From a virus, in IMG/VR virus record IMGVR_UViG_3300049596_000150, positions 1 to 33,241 of that record: a stretch of DNA of 33,241 nt. One strand, 5' to 3'. Both the position numbers and the translations under genes were made by a program. Shown here one piece after another: positions 1 to 8,163 of this stretch; the first letter of the stretch is position 1, and every line of letters starts with the position of its first letter. The notes beneath the pieces were generated by a model. That model was not told the DNA's origin. It ran no database searches and saw only the letters and a list, made by a program, of their open reading frames with translations.

Positions 1-1360
1 GGTTAATTGGCTTGCTCATCTCCCTGTATGTAATTCTTGCTTGAGCGTAAGACGGAGAAATAGTGTCCAAAGTAGTATCAAAACGATTAAGAAGCGAAGT
101 TAAAATTCTTTTGTTATCGCTTCCTGGCGTCGCGGCCTGAACCATATCAGACAAGGCTTTTCTGGTGTAATGCAGACCCTGCACAGAACCGCTTGCACTA
201 AGAATCTGACCCTTTAAATTAGGATCGTTTGCCATCATATTTCTTGCTTCATCGGCCGCAGATTTTAAGGCCGGAGTATTCATTAACTTATTTATTTCAC
301 CAAATCGACCAGCTTGCTGCGCTTTTGATAGTGTTTGTCCTGTCGTAGCATCAACAGTGAGATCAATACCAGTCTTATAAGCATCTTTGTATAAAGCATC
401 AGCCGCAGAATTCCTTGCTGCTGCGTAGAATTCTCTCTCGCCGCCAGTTCCAGCCATCTCTCGAAGTGATGCAACCCTTGCTTCGTTTTGTTGTGCTGCC
501 CTAGTTGCATAAGATTCAGGATCAACTGCTGCTGCCGCACGCTGCATTGCTGCAATTCCACCAGAATTTGCAACCTCTGCCGCTGTTGGCGCAGATCCCG
601 GAACAAGCTCTGCCGCGCCGCGCATTCTTTGCGCCACAATATCAGCATTTTCCCCAGCAGAAGCTCTAAGAGCGCGAGCAAGAATCTGTTGGCGCCCACC
701 TTCATATAGCGGTTCTATTGCGGCTTTTGCACCCTTAAACCCCATTCCCAAAACAGGAACCAATGCACCGCCAGTCCCACCAATGGCTGCATTTCCTAAT
801 CTGCTTTCTCCTGTGGCCACTGGTTGCAATGCAGCTTGAGCCGCGCCCATGCCGCTTTGTACCGCTGCCCCTCCAAGTGTTGCAGGTGAAGCCAAAAGCA
901 TTTTTCCACCAGCAGTTAGTGCCGTTTGACCAATAGCTTTGCCGGCGCCAACCACACCCAACCCTGGAAGAATAGATGTCGCAATGTTTCCAGCAATGTT
1001 GCCAGCCATACCAGCGCCAGTATTCATTAGCGCAGCATCTCTAGCCTTTACTTCATCGACTTCTTTTTGTATTTCAGCAGCTCTTGATTGAGATCTTGGA
1101 GAAACGTAATCAGCAACGCTTGCCCCTATTTGGCGGGCGCCTAATCCTAAATCGTAAACTGCTTTTCCTGCTCCGGCGGCAAACTTCTGAAAGCCGGTCA
1201 TATCTTTGGTCGGATCTAGTTTTTCGCTAAAATCAATGGTATTCATAAACTGGCGATAAGGAATATCAGAATAAAATTTCTGATGAATTCCTTTCACAAG
1301 TTCTATGTCATTGACATCTTTATATTCTGGAAACTTAGCTCTAACTTCTGAAATATTCAT
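1..1360 (-). CDS. Partial (N-terminal) large structural-type protein, candidate ejected/internal virion protein
   Basis: An open minus-strand frame starts at ATG 1360-1358 and runs off the left edge after about 453 codons. A GGAG ribosome binding site lies upstream in the end of the preceding gene. The N-terminus is charged. It is followed at about residues 90-190 by long Gly/Ala-rich stretches typical of membrane-penetrating phage ejection proteins, then by an Ala/Arg-rich helical region. The frame ends at the window edge in ...REMSKPIN. The fragment at 32791-33241 reads like the continuation of the same protein. The gene lies downstream of the tail genes and, if the ends join, before the tail fibre, which suits an internal virion protein. 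Base composition is AT-richer than the capsid genes. I do not recognise a named family; the role is inferred from position and composition. Confidence 0.75.
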   Translation of the reverse strand, partial: MNISEVRAKFPEYKDVNDIELVKGIHQKFYSDIPYRQFMNTIDFSEKLDPTKDMTGFQKFAAGAGKAVYDLGLGARQIGASVADYVSPRSQSRAAEIQKEVDEVKARDAALMNTGAGMAGNIAGNIATSILPGLGVVGAGKAIGQTALTAGGKMLLASPATLGGAAVQSGMGAAQAALQPVATGESRLGNAAIGGTGGALVPVLGMGFKGAKAAIEPLYEGGRQQILARALRASAGENADIVAQRMRGAAELVPGSAPTAAEVANSGGIAAMQRAAAAVDPESYATRAAQQNEARVASLREMAGTGGEREFYAAARNSAADALYKDAYKTGIDLTVDATTGQTLSKAQQAGRFGEINKLMNTPALKSAADEARNMMANDPNLKGQILSASGSVQGLHYTRKALSDMVQAATPGSDNKRILTSLLNRFDTTLDTISPSYAQARITYREMSKPIN

Positions 1361-1365
1361 GGATT

Positions 1366-2787
1366 CTATCTCCGCAATCCCAAAGGATCTGAAGGATCTG
1401 TTTGACCTGGTTGTTTGCCTTGTTTTTGTGATAATGCGTTTCCAGATGCAAATGCAATATCATTTTCGGCCCTTGCTCTCATCCTTTTTTTCTGTGCAAT
1501 AGTTTCTGGCTTATCACCAAGCTGCGGGAAGAATGTAGCAATATTTGATGCTACTTCTGCAGGGGTTGATGCTGCTCCGGTCTTAAAGCGAAGGAATGAC
1601 TCGGCCCATTGCGATTGCGCCTGTTTTGCCCTTTGCGCGTTTTCGCTAATCAGCATATTTCCACGACCGCCGGCTACTGCTGTTTCTGCTTGACTAAAAC
1701 CGCTTTCAGGATTGTATCCTGGAATCAATGCAAGTTCGTCCGTAGCGCCCCGCATTTGCGATTCAAAAACAGCAGCTTTAGATTGTGATTCAGTAAGCGG
1801 TTTACTTTTTGGGCTAAGTGGCTTGCCGCCCTGAGTAGCCGGAGTAAACACGCCAGTGTCTACGTTAACCACGCCACCTCTATCTGCGTCATAAACAGAT
1901 CGGTCGCGTTGAGCAGCAGGCGTTCTCCCAGCAATTTTTTGATTTATTATAAATTGATCAATGCCCATAGGCACCTTGCCAGCGGCTTTTTGTTGTTCAA
2001 CATATAAGTTATAAACAGCAAGATCGCCAGTAGCGCGTTCAGGAATAGCAACGAGCTTAGTTCTATCTACTGTGCCATCAGCATTCATCGCTGCCTGCAC
2101 GCTGGCTGGCGTGAATTTTTCTAAGTTAATCTGTGCAAACGGTGACGGCAACGGTTTTGGCATACCTCTTGCAACAGCAACTGGTGCGCCCCCGCCTACC
2201 TGCGGCTGGAACCTAGTTTCTTCTGCACCGAGGTTAAACGCAGCAGGCAGTTCACCCTGCTTCAACATTGACGCCAATGCCATCCGTTGCATTTCTGGGG
2301 TTGTGAATTGCCCAATCATTGACGGATCAATTTGCCCACGCATCCGAGCAGCAACCGGAGCAACAGCCGGAACCATGCCCTGCTCGTTTACGTTGAAATC
2401 CGGCGCACCTCCCATCGCTCGATCTTCGTAATCTGCTACCGTAGGCGTAAACGCATCTTGTCCTTGAACAGCAGCAACAGCAGGACGCCCTGCCATTTCT
2501 GCGTATCGCATCATGTCGTCCATGCTTTCCCGCCGATACCTCTCACCTAGCGCCTTTTCTTCCTCCCGCGCCTGTCCCTGCAAATATGCCCCGCCAAAGC
2601 CCTGTAGCAGCTTTGCCAGCCCCGCGGTTGCGGGTGTGCGTGCCTCTATGCCTTTATAGCTAAAACGCTCTGTGGGCTGCTGTGACTGCGCCTGCAGCAT
2701 CTGCGCCATGCGCTGCTGGTCGGCAATCCTCGACAGCTCAGATTGATACGGGCTGGGCAAGTTGAAGTTGTATAGCTTGTTTTCGGC
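1366..2787 (-). CDS. Uncharacterised virion-type protein, Gln/Ala-rich N-terminus
   Basis: An open frame of about 474 codons reaches a start at 2790-2788 (MAENKLYNF), preceded by an AGAGG ribosome binding site. The first 90 residues are rich in Gln, Ala and Arg (MAQMLQAQSQQP) and include a Gly-rich segment, LLQGFGGAYLQG. The middle is Pro/Ala-rich and irregular. The C-terminal 130 residues are predicted helical with charged repeats and end in DPLGLRR. It is followed after 5 bp by the large partial gene at the left edge and preceded by a small Met/Gly-rich gene, within the leftward virion operon. Proteins of this kind in short-tailed phages are often internal or ejected virion proteins; that role is inferred from position only. 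The 5' part of the gene is GC-richer than the 3' part. Confidence 0.75.
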   Translation of the reverse strand, partial: AENKLYNFNLPSPYQSELSRIADQQRMAQMLQAQSQQPTERFSYKGIEARTPATAGLAKLLQGFGGAYLQGQAREEEKALGERYRRESMDDMMRYAEMAGRPAVAAVQGQDAFTPTVADYEDRAMGGAPDFNVNEQGMVPAVAPVAARMRGQIDPSMIGQFTTPEMQRMALASMLKQGELPAAFNLGAEETRFQPQVGGGAPVAVARGMPKPLPSPFAQINLEKFTPASVQAAMNADGTVDRTKLVAIPERATGDLAVYNLYVEQQKAAGKVPMGIDQFIINQKIAGRTPAAQRDRSVYDADRGGVVNVDTGVFTPATQGGKPLSPKSKPLTESQSKAAVFESQMRGATDELALIPGYNPESGFSQAETAVAGGRGNMLISENAQRAKQAQSQWAESFLRFKTGAASTPAEVASNIATFFPQLGDKPETIAQKKRMRARAENDIAFASGNALSQKQGKQPGQTDPSDPLGLRR

Positions 2788-2799
2788 CATTTTGGGCCT

Positions 2800-3066
2800 C
2801 TAGTAAGTTGACGGCGTGAAGTTCTGCGAACTCGGATCGTATTGCGTAGACCGATCCTCAACCGGCGCACCAGGCTGCGTCCCGTTCATCTTCTTCTGCA
2901 TCATTTTCTTCATCATCATGTCGTTAAAGGCGCCCATGCCGCCGCCGGACCCACTAGGCGCCCCCAGGGGGCCACTATATTTACGGTAAGGCTGCGTCTG
3001 ATCTTGCAGCAGCGCGGCAAGCTGCATACGTTTTTCGTCTGGATTAAAGTTGTATGAGGAATTCAT
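2800..3066 (-). CDS. Small Met/Gly-rich protein in virion operon
   Basis: This 88-residue protein starts at ATG 3066, 16 bp after the upstream gene begins its 3' leader. A GGAT-type weak ribosome binding site precedes it. The N-terminal third resembles the start of the next gene's product in carrying short Gln/Ala-rich stretches. The middle has a Gly-rich segment followed by a run of Met and Lys (MMMKKMMQKKM). The C-terminus is Ser/Pro/Thr-rich. No domain is recognised. It lies between two virion-type genes in a compact operon, so it is probably a minor virion or assembly protein; this is inference from context. Confidence 0.6.
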   Translation of the reverse strand: MNSSYNFNPDEKRMQLAALLQDQTQPYRKYSGPLGAPSGSGGGMGAFNDMMMKKMMQKKMNGTQPGAPVEDRSTQYDPSSQNFTPSTY

Positions 3067-3085
3067 TTAATTAATCATCCCGTAG

Positions 3086-3988
3086 TTAACCATATTTCAT
3101 TATTCCAGCAGCGCCGCCAGCGCCAAGAAGTGAATAAAGCCCTGCATTTCGAGCATTGACATTGGACGACGCGATCCCAAACCGATCCATGTCGCTTGCC
3201 CCTTGCGCTTGCGCCCCGGCAAATACCGGAGCAGGAGCAATACTGGTTGGTGAGTAACCCTGAAATTGAGGCATCTGAATTTGCGATCCAGACATCAAAC
3301 CAGTAATTTCGTTCAACGGCTGCTGGCGTAAAAATGCTTGCCGCTGCAACTCGGCTTGTAGTGCGGCGTTTTGTGCGGCCATTTCTGAACTGGCTTCGTT
3401 GAATCCTTGCGCTCTGGCGCCGGTATCTAGCTGAATTCCTTGTATCGCAGCCTGCGACAACAGATCATTCTTTTGCTGGTTTTGGCTGATCATGGCGTTT
3501 TCGTATGCCTCGCCGCCAGGCACCAATCCTTGATTGATTAACCGTTGCCGAGTTGCCGCTTCTTGTCTTTCAAGCTGCGGCGCCAAACGAGCCATAATTG
3601 CTTCCTGCCCGGTAGTCCCGGCATTGACCGGCATTCTGGCAAGATTGGACTTATCAATATTGGTCTGCAATGCTTGGCTGTTTGGGGAAAACTGATTAAC
3701 TAAAACGCCCCGCGCTGTTCCAATACCTTGTTCGCCCAAATTGGCAAGTGATCGCTGTACGCGCTGTTGTGCCTCTAACGTTGCTTGAGCGTCAGGCGTC
3801 AACGTTTGCGTAATCGTTGGCTGATCGCCTTCTCCAAAACTAACCGTCTGCCCACCCAGTGGGCCAATTACGTTTGGATTGTTGAGGCGACCTTGCAGCC
3901 TGGCTGTAGCCTCGTTTGCTGCGCCTTGCTCTCTAGCTGCGCCAGCGTAGTCCGGTGGCGGCGGTGCTGATGGCGATGACTTACCCAT
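3086..3988 (-). CDS. Conserved phage structural-type protein, Gln/Ala-rich and helical
   Basis: This is a 300-residue protein starting MGKSSPSAPPPPDYAGAA. The Pro-rich start followed by a long Ala/Gln/Asn-rich helical region (residues 20-240) is a pattern I associate with a conserved podovirus protein located just after the tail connector genes. The C-terminus is Gly/Ala-rich (LLGAGGAAGIMKYG) and could insert in a membrane. The start ATG at 3988 overlaps the end of the acetyltransferase gene by 8 bp and is preceded by AAAAGGATC, a good ribosome binding site. Likely a minor tail or internal virion protein. No catalytic motif is visible. Confidence 0.7.
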   Translation of the reverse strand: MGKSSPSAPPPPDYAGAAREQGAANEATARLQGRLNNPNVIGPLGGQTVSFGEGDQPTITQTLTPDAQATLEAQQRVQRSLANLGEQGIGTARGVLVNQFSPNSQALQTNIDKSNLARMPVNAGTTGQEAIMARLAPQLERQEAATRQRLINQGLVPGGEAYENAMISQNQQKNDLLSQAAIQGIQLDTGARAQGFNEASSEMAAQNAALQAELQRQAFLRQQPLNEITGLMSGSQIQMPQFQGYSPTSIAPAPVFAGAQAQGASDMDRFGIASSNVNARNAGLYSLLGAGGAAGIMKYG

Positions 3989-4412
3989 GATTGATCCTTT
4001 TGCTATATCGTTGGCCTAAAAATCGGCAGTTGTCGCGGTGCAACGTATAAAACACAATGTCGCCATGCGGTCGTCCTTCTTTAATCCTGCCTTCTTCTGT
4101 GAATCCCATGTTTTTCACCACTTTGGCACTTTCCTCGTTATCGCTGCCAACCGGCACAATGATCTTTTCGACCTGACAAAAGTTAAACGGATAATCAAAT
4201 ATTGCCGCCAAATAAGCCGGCGTTAACTGCCCCTCAATAGCGAAATGGCACCAAATGCTTTTGTGGTTCCAGTTTTCATAAATGACGCCGGCAATAATCT
4301 GATCATTTCGTTTTAACCCTAAAGCGGTCGATCTGCCCTCAAAAAAGCCACCGTCCACGCGTTTTGCAACCCAGTGGCCGATCTCCGGCCCTGATACTAT
4401 ATTCCTGCCCAT
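3981..4412 (-). CDS. GNAT-type N-acetyltransferase
   Basis: This 143-residue protein has the layout of a GNAT acetyltransferase, which moves an acetyl group from acetyl-CoA to an amine. The N-terminal half has alternating beta strands (ALGLKRNDQIIAGVIYENW, residues 30-48). An acetyl-CoA-binding region follows with VPVGSDNEESAKVVKNMGF (86-104), the usual N..A..hhxxxGF pattern, then EEGRIKEGRPHGD. Its length is typical for the family. It overlaps the 3' end of the tail protein gene by 16 bp and the next gene by 8 bp, so it is translated within the virion operon. Similar acetyltransferases are commonly found next to tail genes of short-tailed phages; the substrate is unknown. Family assignment is fairly sure, function is not. 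Confidence 0.8.
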   Translation of the reverse strand: MGRNIVSGPEIGHWVAKRVDGGFFEGRSTALGLKRNDQIIAGVIYENWNHKSIWCHFAIEGQLTPAYLAAIFDYPFNFCQVEKIIVPVGSDNEESAKVVKNMGFTEEGRIKEGRPHGDIVFYTLHRDNCRFLGQRYSKRINHG

Positions 4413-5950
4413 CCGGTCTGGTAAACAACGTCAGTGGACGCCCATTCAATTTGCAGCCCGGAGCTGTTACTTTTTAGCTGAATTCCTCCGCAATACCCGA
4501 TGCCCGTAATGCCCTGCCAGTTGTTCGTGATCTGAAGCCCTGCGCCCCATAATCCCGTATCCCAAAACGCTGCATCCCATAACCCCACAGTAACCGGTGA
4601 GAATGACAAGCTGGCCGTAGTATCTGCAGTGTCAAAATCAACGTTCATTCCGACAAAAACAGCCGGTGTGCCATCGGTAAATATGCTCGGCCGAGCGCGA
4701 GTGAAATACTTTTTTACGCCGCGGCTTTCGTAATAATTAAACGCTTGCAGCACAGTCGTTTGGATATTTGATGTGCCATCGATATACCCATCATCCCAGG
4801 CTTTGCACACCACGCCGTTGCCGCCGAAATAAGGATTATCGTTAAAGGTTTCAAAACAGTTGGCCGCCCAGCCGGTAAAGTTGCACCAGCTTTTGGTGAT
4901 GTTGTTCATCACATACTGCTGCTGCTGCCCCTCTGAAACCGGCACATTTATCCACAAGGCATTGTTTTTAGAGGAATAAAGTATTTCCCAGCCAAAATTT
5001 GATCCGTAATTAACCGTTGCAGTAGTAATGGCGCCCTGAATTTTATTACTCAAAGCCACCCGCGGATCTAGCCGCGAGCTTTGCAGAGCAGAAGCCAGCG
5101 GCAAAAGACCGTCAAGTGTGATTATCAGCAAGTCGCCGGAATATTTCATCATGCATCGTTTGCCGACCGGCGCACCCAGCTTCCACACGCCAGAAAGCGC
5201 CCAAGTTGCATCACTTGCCGGATCTGTGCCGCGCCAGACAATCACCTCGCCGTTGCTGGTCACAAACACCAAATTATCGTCGGCGCCATAACCCGCATCC
5301 AGCGTCCAGGTATCCAGATCCACCAAAGTGCCGCCGTATTTGGCGATCTGGCTCATATCCAGAACCTGCGCTGCCCCGCCAACGGCTCCAGTGGGCAGAT
5401 ACCAAGCCTTGAGCGTGTCTTTTTGGATAAACCAGACGCGGTTTTTAAACAACGAAATATTGCTTAAAGTTGTCGTTGTCACGCCGGTAATTGCGATTGT
5501 GGAGATTCCGGTAATGCTTTCCCACGTTGAATTGTCGTAGAGCAACGGAGCATCAACACCGTTTACTGCATAAAGGTAGCTGCCCGCCGCGGTCGTGACG
5601 TTGATGTGCTCCCACTTTGCATTGCTCAATCCAGTGACTTCTGCGGCGCCAACAGCGCCTTGCGCTGTAACATCAAAAACTGAAGAACCTGCCCAAGCGA
5701 ACAACTTGTTAGCAACACCGGTCGAATAATTGACTAGCGACTGCACCTGACCACTGATGCCAGTTGCCCAATTCTCAAAGCCGCCACGCAGCACTAAATT
5801 GCTTACACTAGGGAAAAAATTGGTTAGTTGATACGCATCGGCCGGATCCATGTTGGCTATGGAATCTCGCGCATTCCAGCCGCCAACCGGCGCCGGAATT
5901 GACGCCACGCGAGCTGCGTTGCGTTGCACCAATTGGTTAATTTGAGCCAT
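4397..5950 (-). CDS. Tail protein, probable beta-propeller-like tail nozzle/stabilisation protein
   Basis: This is a 517-residue, beta-rich protein. Residues 15-60 (PAPVGGWNARDSIANMDP, ending in a FFPSVSNLVLRGGF-type segment) match the start seen in podovirus tail proteins that sit below the connector. Repeated short strands with Trp, Gly and Asp follow and suggest a propeller-like fold. Near the C-terminus are repeated LWDAAFWDTGLWGAG elements. The gene begins 1 bp after the stop of the adaptor-like gene (TAGCATG), placing it directly downstream of the connector. A role in the distal tail tube or in holding packaged DNA is inferred by analogy with T7 gp12 and P22 gp10-type proteins; I cannot confirm homology. 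Confidence 0.7.
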   Translation of the reverse strand: MAQINQLVQRNAARVASIPAPVGGWNARDSIANMDPADAYQLTNFFPSVSNLVLRGGFENWATGISGQVQSLVNYSTGVANKLFAWAGSSVFDVTAQGAVGAAEVTGLSNAKWEHINVTTAAGSYLYAVNGVDAPLLYDNSTWESITGISTIAITGVTTTTLSNISLFKNRVWFIQKDTLKAWYLPTGAVGGAAQVLDMSQIAKYGGTLVDLDTWTLDAGYGADDNLVFVTSNGEVIVWRGTDPASDATWALSGVWKLGAPVGKRCMMKYSGDLLIITLDGLLPLASALQSSRLDPRVALSNKIQGAITTATVNYGSNFGWEILYSSKNNALWINVPVSEGQQQQYVMNNITKSWCNFTGWAANCFETFNDNPYFGGNGVVCKAWDDGYIDGTSNIQTTVLQAFNYYESRGVKKYFTRARPSIFTDGTPAVFVGMNVDFDTADTTASLSFSPVTVGLWDAAFWDTGLWGAGLQITNNWQGITGIGYCGGIQLKSNSSGLQIEWASTDVVYQTGWAGI

Positions 5951-5951
5951 G

Positions 5952-6863
5952 CTAGTTTGGCCCGTATCCAGAATCCGGGATATTGTCGTAGCCGATCAGG
6001 ACAGTGCCAGGCCGCGGTGCAAAGCTCAGGTTAGCAGACGACATGTCCAGCGCCATTGCCGCTTCAAGTTCGTACATGTAATTTCGATACATCGCCGTAG
6101 TGTCAAAGCCTTTTGCCTCAAAATACTTGAGCTTGGTTGAGAGCACCATCAACCGGTCAGGGTAGATTGTCGTGTCGGTGTCTACCGTAAAGCTGGTCTT
6201 TACGGCGCCACTGGCGTCCTCTACCCAGCCGTTAGACCTGTATTCAAAACCTAGATATTCAGCGGCAGAAGTGCCTGGCCATATCTGGAAATAAGAACCT
6301 AGCAGGCGCCAGCGGATTCGCGGTCCGGTGCTGATGTAGCCTGAGAGCAGCCATTCCCACTGCTGGGCGTCCTCTGGTCCAAGCATCTCCCAATGCTTTG
6401 ACTTGTCCCACATGGTGCGCGGCACCAGTGCCTCGTAGTCGCTGGGCAAGTCATATTTCATTTTCTGGAAATAGGCCGTTGCCGCGGTGCCGCCTGCTGC
6501 GGCAAAGTCTTGATCAACAGTAACCTGTGTTCCGCTGTCAACAGACGCTATAAACGTATTCTGGTTAATGCCGGTCCCCTGCACCTGGTAGGTCGTGTCC
6601 AACCCTGCGGTGCTGGGAATGCCGGTAATCGTCCTGGCTGCGGTTGTCCAGTTGCCGGTCGTGGTCAGAAACTCAGTATAAAAAGCCTTTTGCTTGGTCA
6701 TCGCGCGCCAGTTGTGCCGGCGCAGCAGCTCGTAGCCCGTCGCGTTCATTAGCGCCAGGATCTGAATAACGTCTTGATTCGTGTTGCCAGCAACCGAAAC
6801 AGGCGTCGAAACGCCTAGTTCGTTTGTGACCTGCTGCACTAACTGGAGCATTGTGCTCGACAT
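5952..6863 (-). CDS. Head-tail connector/tail adaptor-like protein
   Basis: This 303-residue protein starts MSSTMLQLVQQVTNELGV, followed by a helical stretch with ILALMNATGYELLRRHNW (residues 32-49). That N-terminal pattern is typical of podovirus adaptor proteins (tail tubular protein A / T7 gp11-like) that bind below the portal. A beta insertion follows at about 70-130. It is followed by a conserved-looking PSDYEALVPRTMWDKSKHWE segment and a C-terminal helical region. An AAAGGTTG ribosome binding site precedes ATG 6863. The next gene begins 1 bp after its stop. Its place between capsid and tail genes supports a connector role. Confidence 0.72.
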   Translation of the reverse strand: MSSTMLQLVQQVTNELGVSTPVSVAGNTNQDVIQILALMNATGYELLRRHNWRAMTKQKAFYTEFLTTTGNWTTAARTITGIPSTAGLDTTYQVQGTGINQNTFIASVDSGTQVTVDQDFAAAGGTAATAYFQKMKYDLPSDYEALVPRTMWDKSKHWEMLGPEDAQQWEWLLSGYISTGPRIRWRLLGSYFQIWPGTSAAEYLGFEYRSNGWVEDASGAVKTSFTVDTDTTIYPDRLMVLSTKLKYFEAKGFDTTAMYRNYMYELEAAMALDMSSANLSFAPRPGTVLIGYDNIPDSGYGPN

Positions 6864-6875
6864 AATTCAACCTTT

Positions 6876-7418
6876 CTATGATGCTTCAGCCTCTTTGCGC
6901 GGTCTGCCCAGCTTTTTGGGTTCCATCAGGATGGCCATCTGCTCTTGCAGTTGTTTCAACTGTGCGCGAGTTTCTTCCAATTCTATGTCACTCTTTGATT
7001 TGTTCTTGCTAGTAATATATAGACGCGCCTTTTCGCGCAAGCCCGTGGCGCCCATTCCTATGCGCTGCAATTGGGAGTCAGTGGCAGTGGCGATCTGCTC
7101 AACCGTCTGGAATTTAAGAATTTGCAGCTCTGCCATCTGGTGTACGTTAAATTCCTCAGAGTTGTCAGCGTTCCACTGCGACAACGGTGTTCCGATCTCA
7201 GATGCGTCTGTGTTCTGCATCTTCCAGTACAAGTATTGACGGGGGAAACGCTCTTTGTGGTCATCCCTGACCGGCTGATCAACGACATTGGTCTTGTCAC
7301 CAGGCACAATGATCCGCACAAATTCTTTTGGATTTTCTTTAAATTTGCCTTCTTCATTTAAATAAAATTCAACATGCAAGTGCGAGTCTGCGTTGTAAAT
7401 GTCGCTGTCTAAAGCCAT
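6876..7418 (-). CDS. Conserved virion-operon protein with helix-hairpin-helix-like segment and coiled coil
   Basis: This 180-residue protein has a beta-rich N-terminal half (ADSHLHVEFYLNEEGKF) followed by TDSQLQRIGMGATGLREKAR (about residues 113-132), which resembles a helix-hairpin-helix. A coiled coil (about 145-165) leads to a basic tail, KKLGRPRKEAEAS, resembling an AT-hook. AGGAG precedes ATG 7418. It sits between the decoration-like pair and the adaptor gene. I recognise it as a type found in the head region of other short-tailed phages, but no function is established to my knowledge. DNA contact is a possibility suggested by the GRPRK tail. Confidence 0.65.
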   Translation of the reverse strand: MALDSDIYNADSHLHVEFYLNEEGKFKENPKEFVRIIVPGDKTNVVDQPVRDDHKERFPRQYLYWKMQNTDASEIGTPLSQWNADNSEEFNVHQMAELQILKFQTVEQIATATDSQLQRIGMGATGLREKARLYITSKNKSKSDIELEETRAQLKQLQEQMAILMEPKKLGRPRKEAEAS

Positions 7419-7437
7419 TTTTGTTCTCCTGTGGGGA

Positions 7438-7803
7438 TTAAGTTCTTGCGCCTGTCAAGCTGTACCACTTTGCTGCAGATACCGCAAAAAATATACTGCT
7501 GAAATTGCTGGCAACTGAAGCTGACGATGTTTGGTTGATCGTCGTTGCGGCCTCATACGGATAGACGCTAATTGTGTTAGCGCCGGAATTGGCAATATAA
7601 ATCACTGCGCCCATTTGTGTAGGGGGTAGCAAAACGCCAGTGCCAGAAGCCGCGGTATTTACAGAGTTATAAACCTTTGTCAATTGCAACGCATCTGCGC
7701 GAGTAGTGCCGGCCGCAGTCAAGCCGTCAACGCCATCGCCACAAATGGCAACGGTCATCAAGGATGAGGCGCCGGCACCCAAAACCCGCGAAGGGATTGT
7801 CAT
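7438..7803 (-). CDS. Small virion-type protein, second copy of a tandem pair
   Basis: This 121-residue protein is read from ATG 7803, which overlaps the stop of the upstream gene as TAATG. A longer frame upstream to 7827 exists but the coupled start is better. The sequence MTIPSRVLGAGASSLMTVAI is clearly paralogous to its upstream neighbour: both share IPSRV, ICGDG, GTTxADALQL, VYNS/VWNT, TGVLLPPT and TISVYP/TITVYP in the same order. It is rich in Ala, Ser and Thr, with predicted short beta strands. It lies among head genes, which suggests a capsid decoration or fibre protein; this is inference. Confidence 0.75.
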   Translation of the reverse strand: MTIPSRVLGAGASSLMTVAICGDGVDGLTAAGTTRADALQLTKVYNSVNTAASGTGVLLPPTQMGAVIYIANSGANTISVYPYEAATTINQTSSASVASNFSSIFFAVSAAKWYSLTGART

Positions 7804-8162
7804 TACGCAGTCAGAACCGATGCCCAAGTGGTGGCACTGGTGGCAAACAGAATGACTGTTTTCGCCGTTGCGACAGACAAAGTTGACGCGGCAGCGTTGA
7901 TCGTAGATCCCGATTTTGGGTAAACAGTAATCGTCTGGCCGGAATCATTACGGATGCCGATCATGGCGCCCACTTCGGTTGGCGGCAAAATAACGCCGGT
8001 CGACGCCGAGCTGGTGGTGATCGTGTTCCAGACCGCCGACAGTTGCAGCGCGTCAGCAATAGTGGTGCCAACGGCAACCAAGCCGGTGGCGCCGTCGCCG
8101 CAGATGCTGGTAGTCGCAAGGCCAGAATTACCGGATGCTTGAACGCGTGAGGGAATAGCCAT
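7803..8162 (-). CDS. Small virion-type protein, first copy of a tandem pair
   Basis: This 119-residue protein starts at ATG 8162 with an AAAGGATAT ribosome binding site. It begins MAIPSRVQASGNSGLATTSI and shares an ordered set of motifs with the next gene (ICGDGATGLVAVGTT, ADALQLS, TGVILPPTEVGAM, TITVYP). It is low in charge and rich in Ala, Ser and Thr, as expected of an exposed beta-structured virion protein. It starts 1 bp after the MptE-like gene ends and is coupled to the following copy by TAATG. Decoration/head-fibre role is inferred from location only. Confidence 0.75.
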   Translation of the reverse strand: MAIPSRVQASGNSGLATTSICGDGATGLVAVGTTIADALQLSAVWNTITTSSASTGVILPPTEVGAMIGIRNDSGQTITVYPKSGSTINAAASTLSVATAKTVILFATSATTWASVLTA

Positions 8163-8163
8163 T

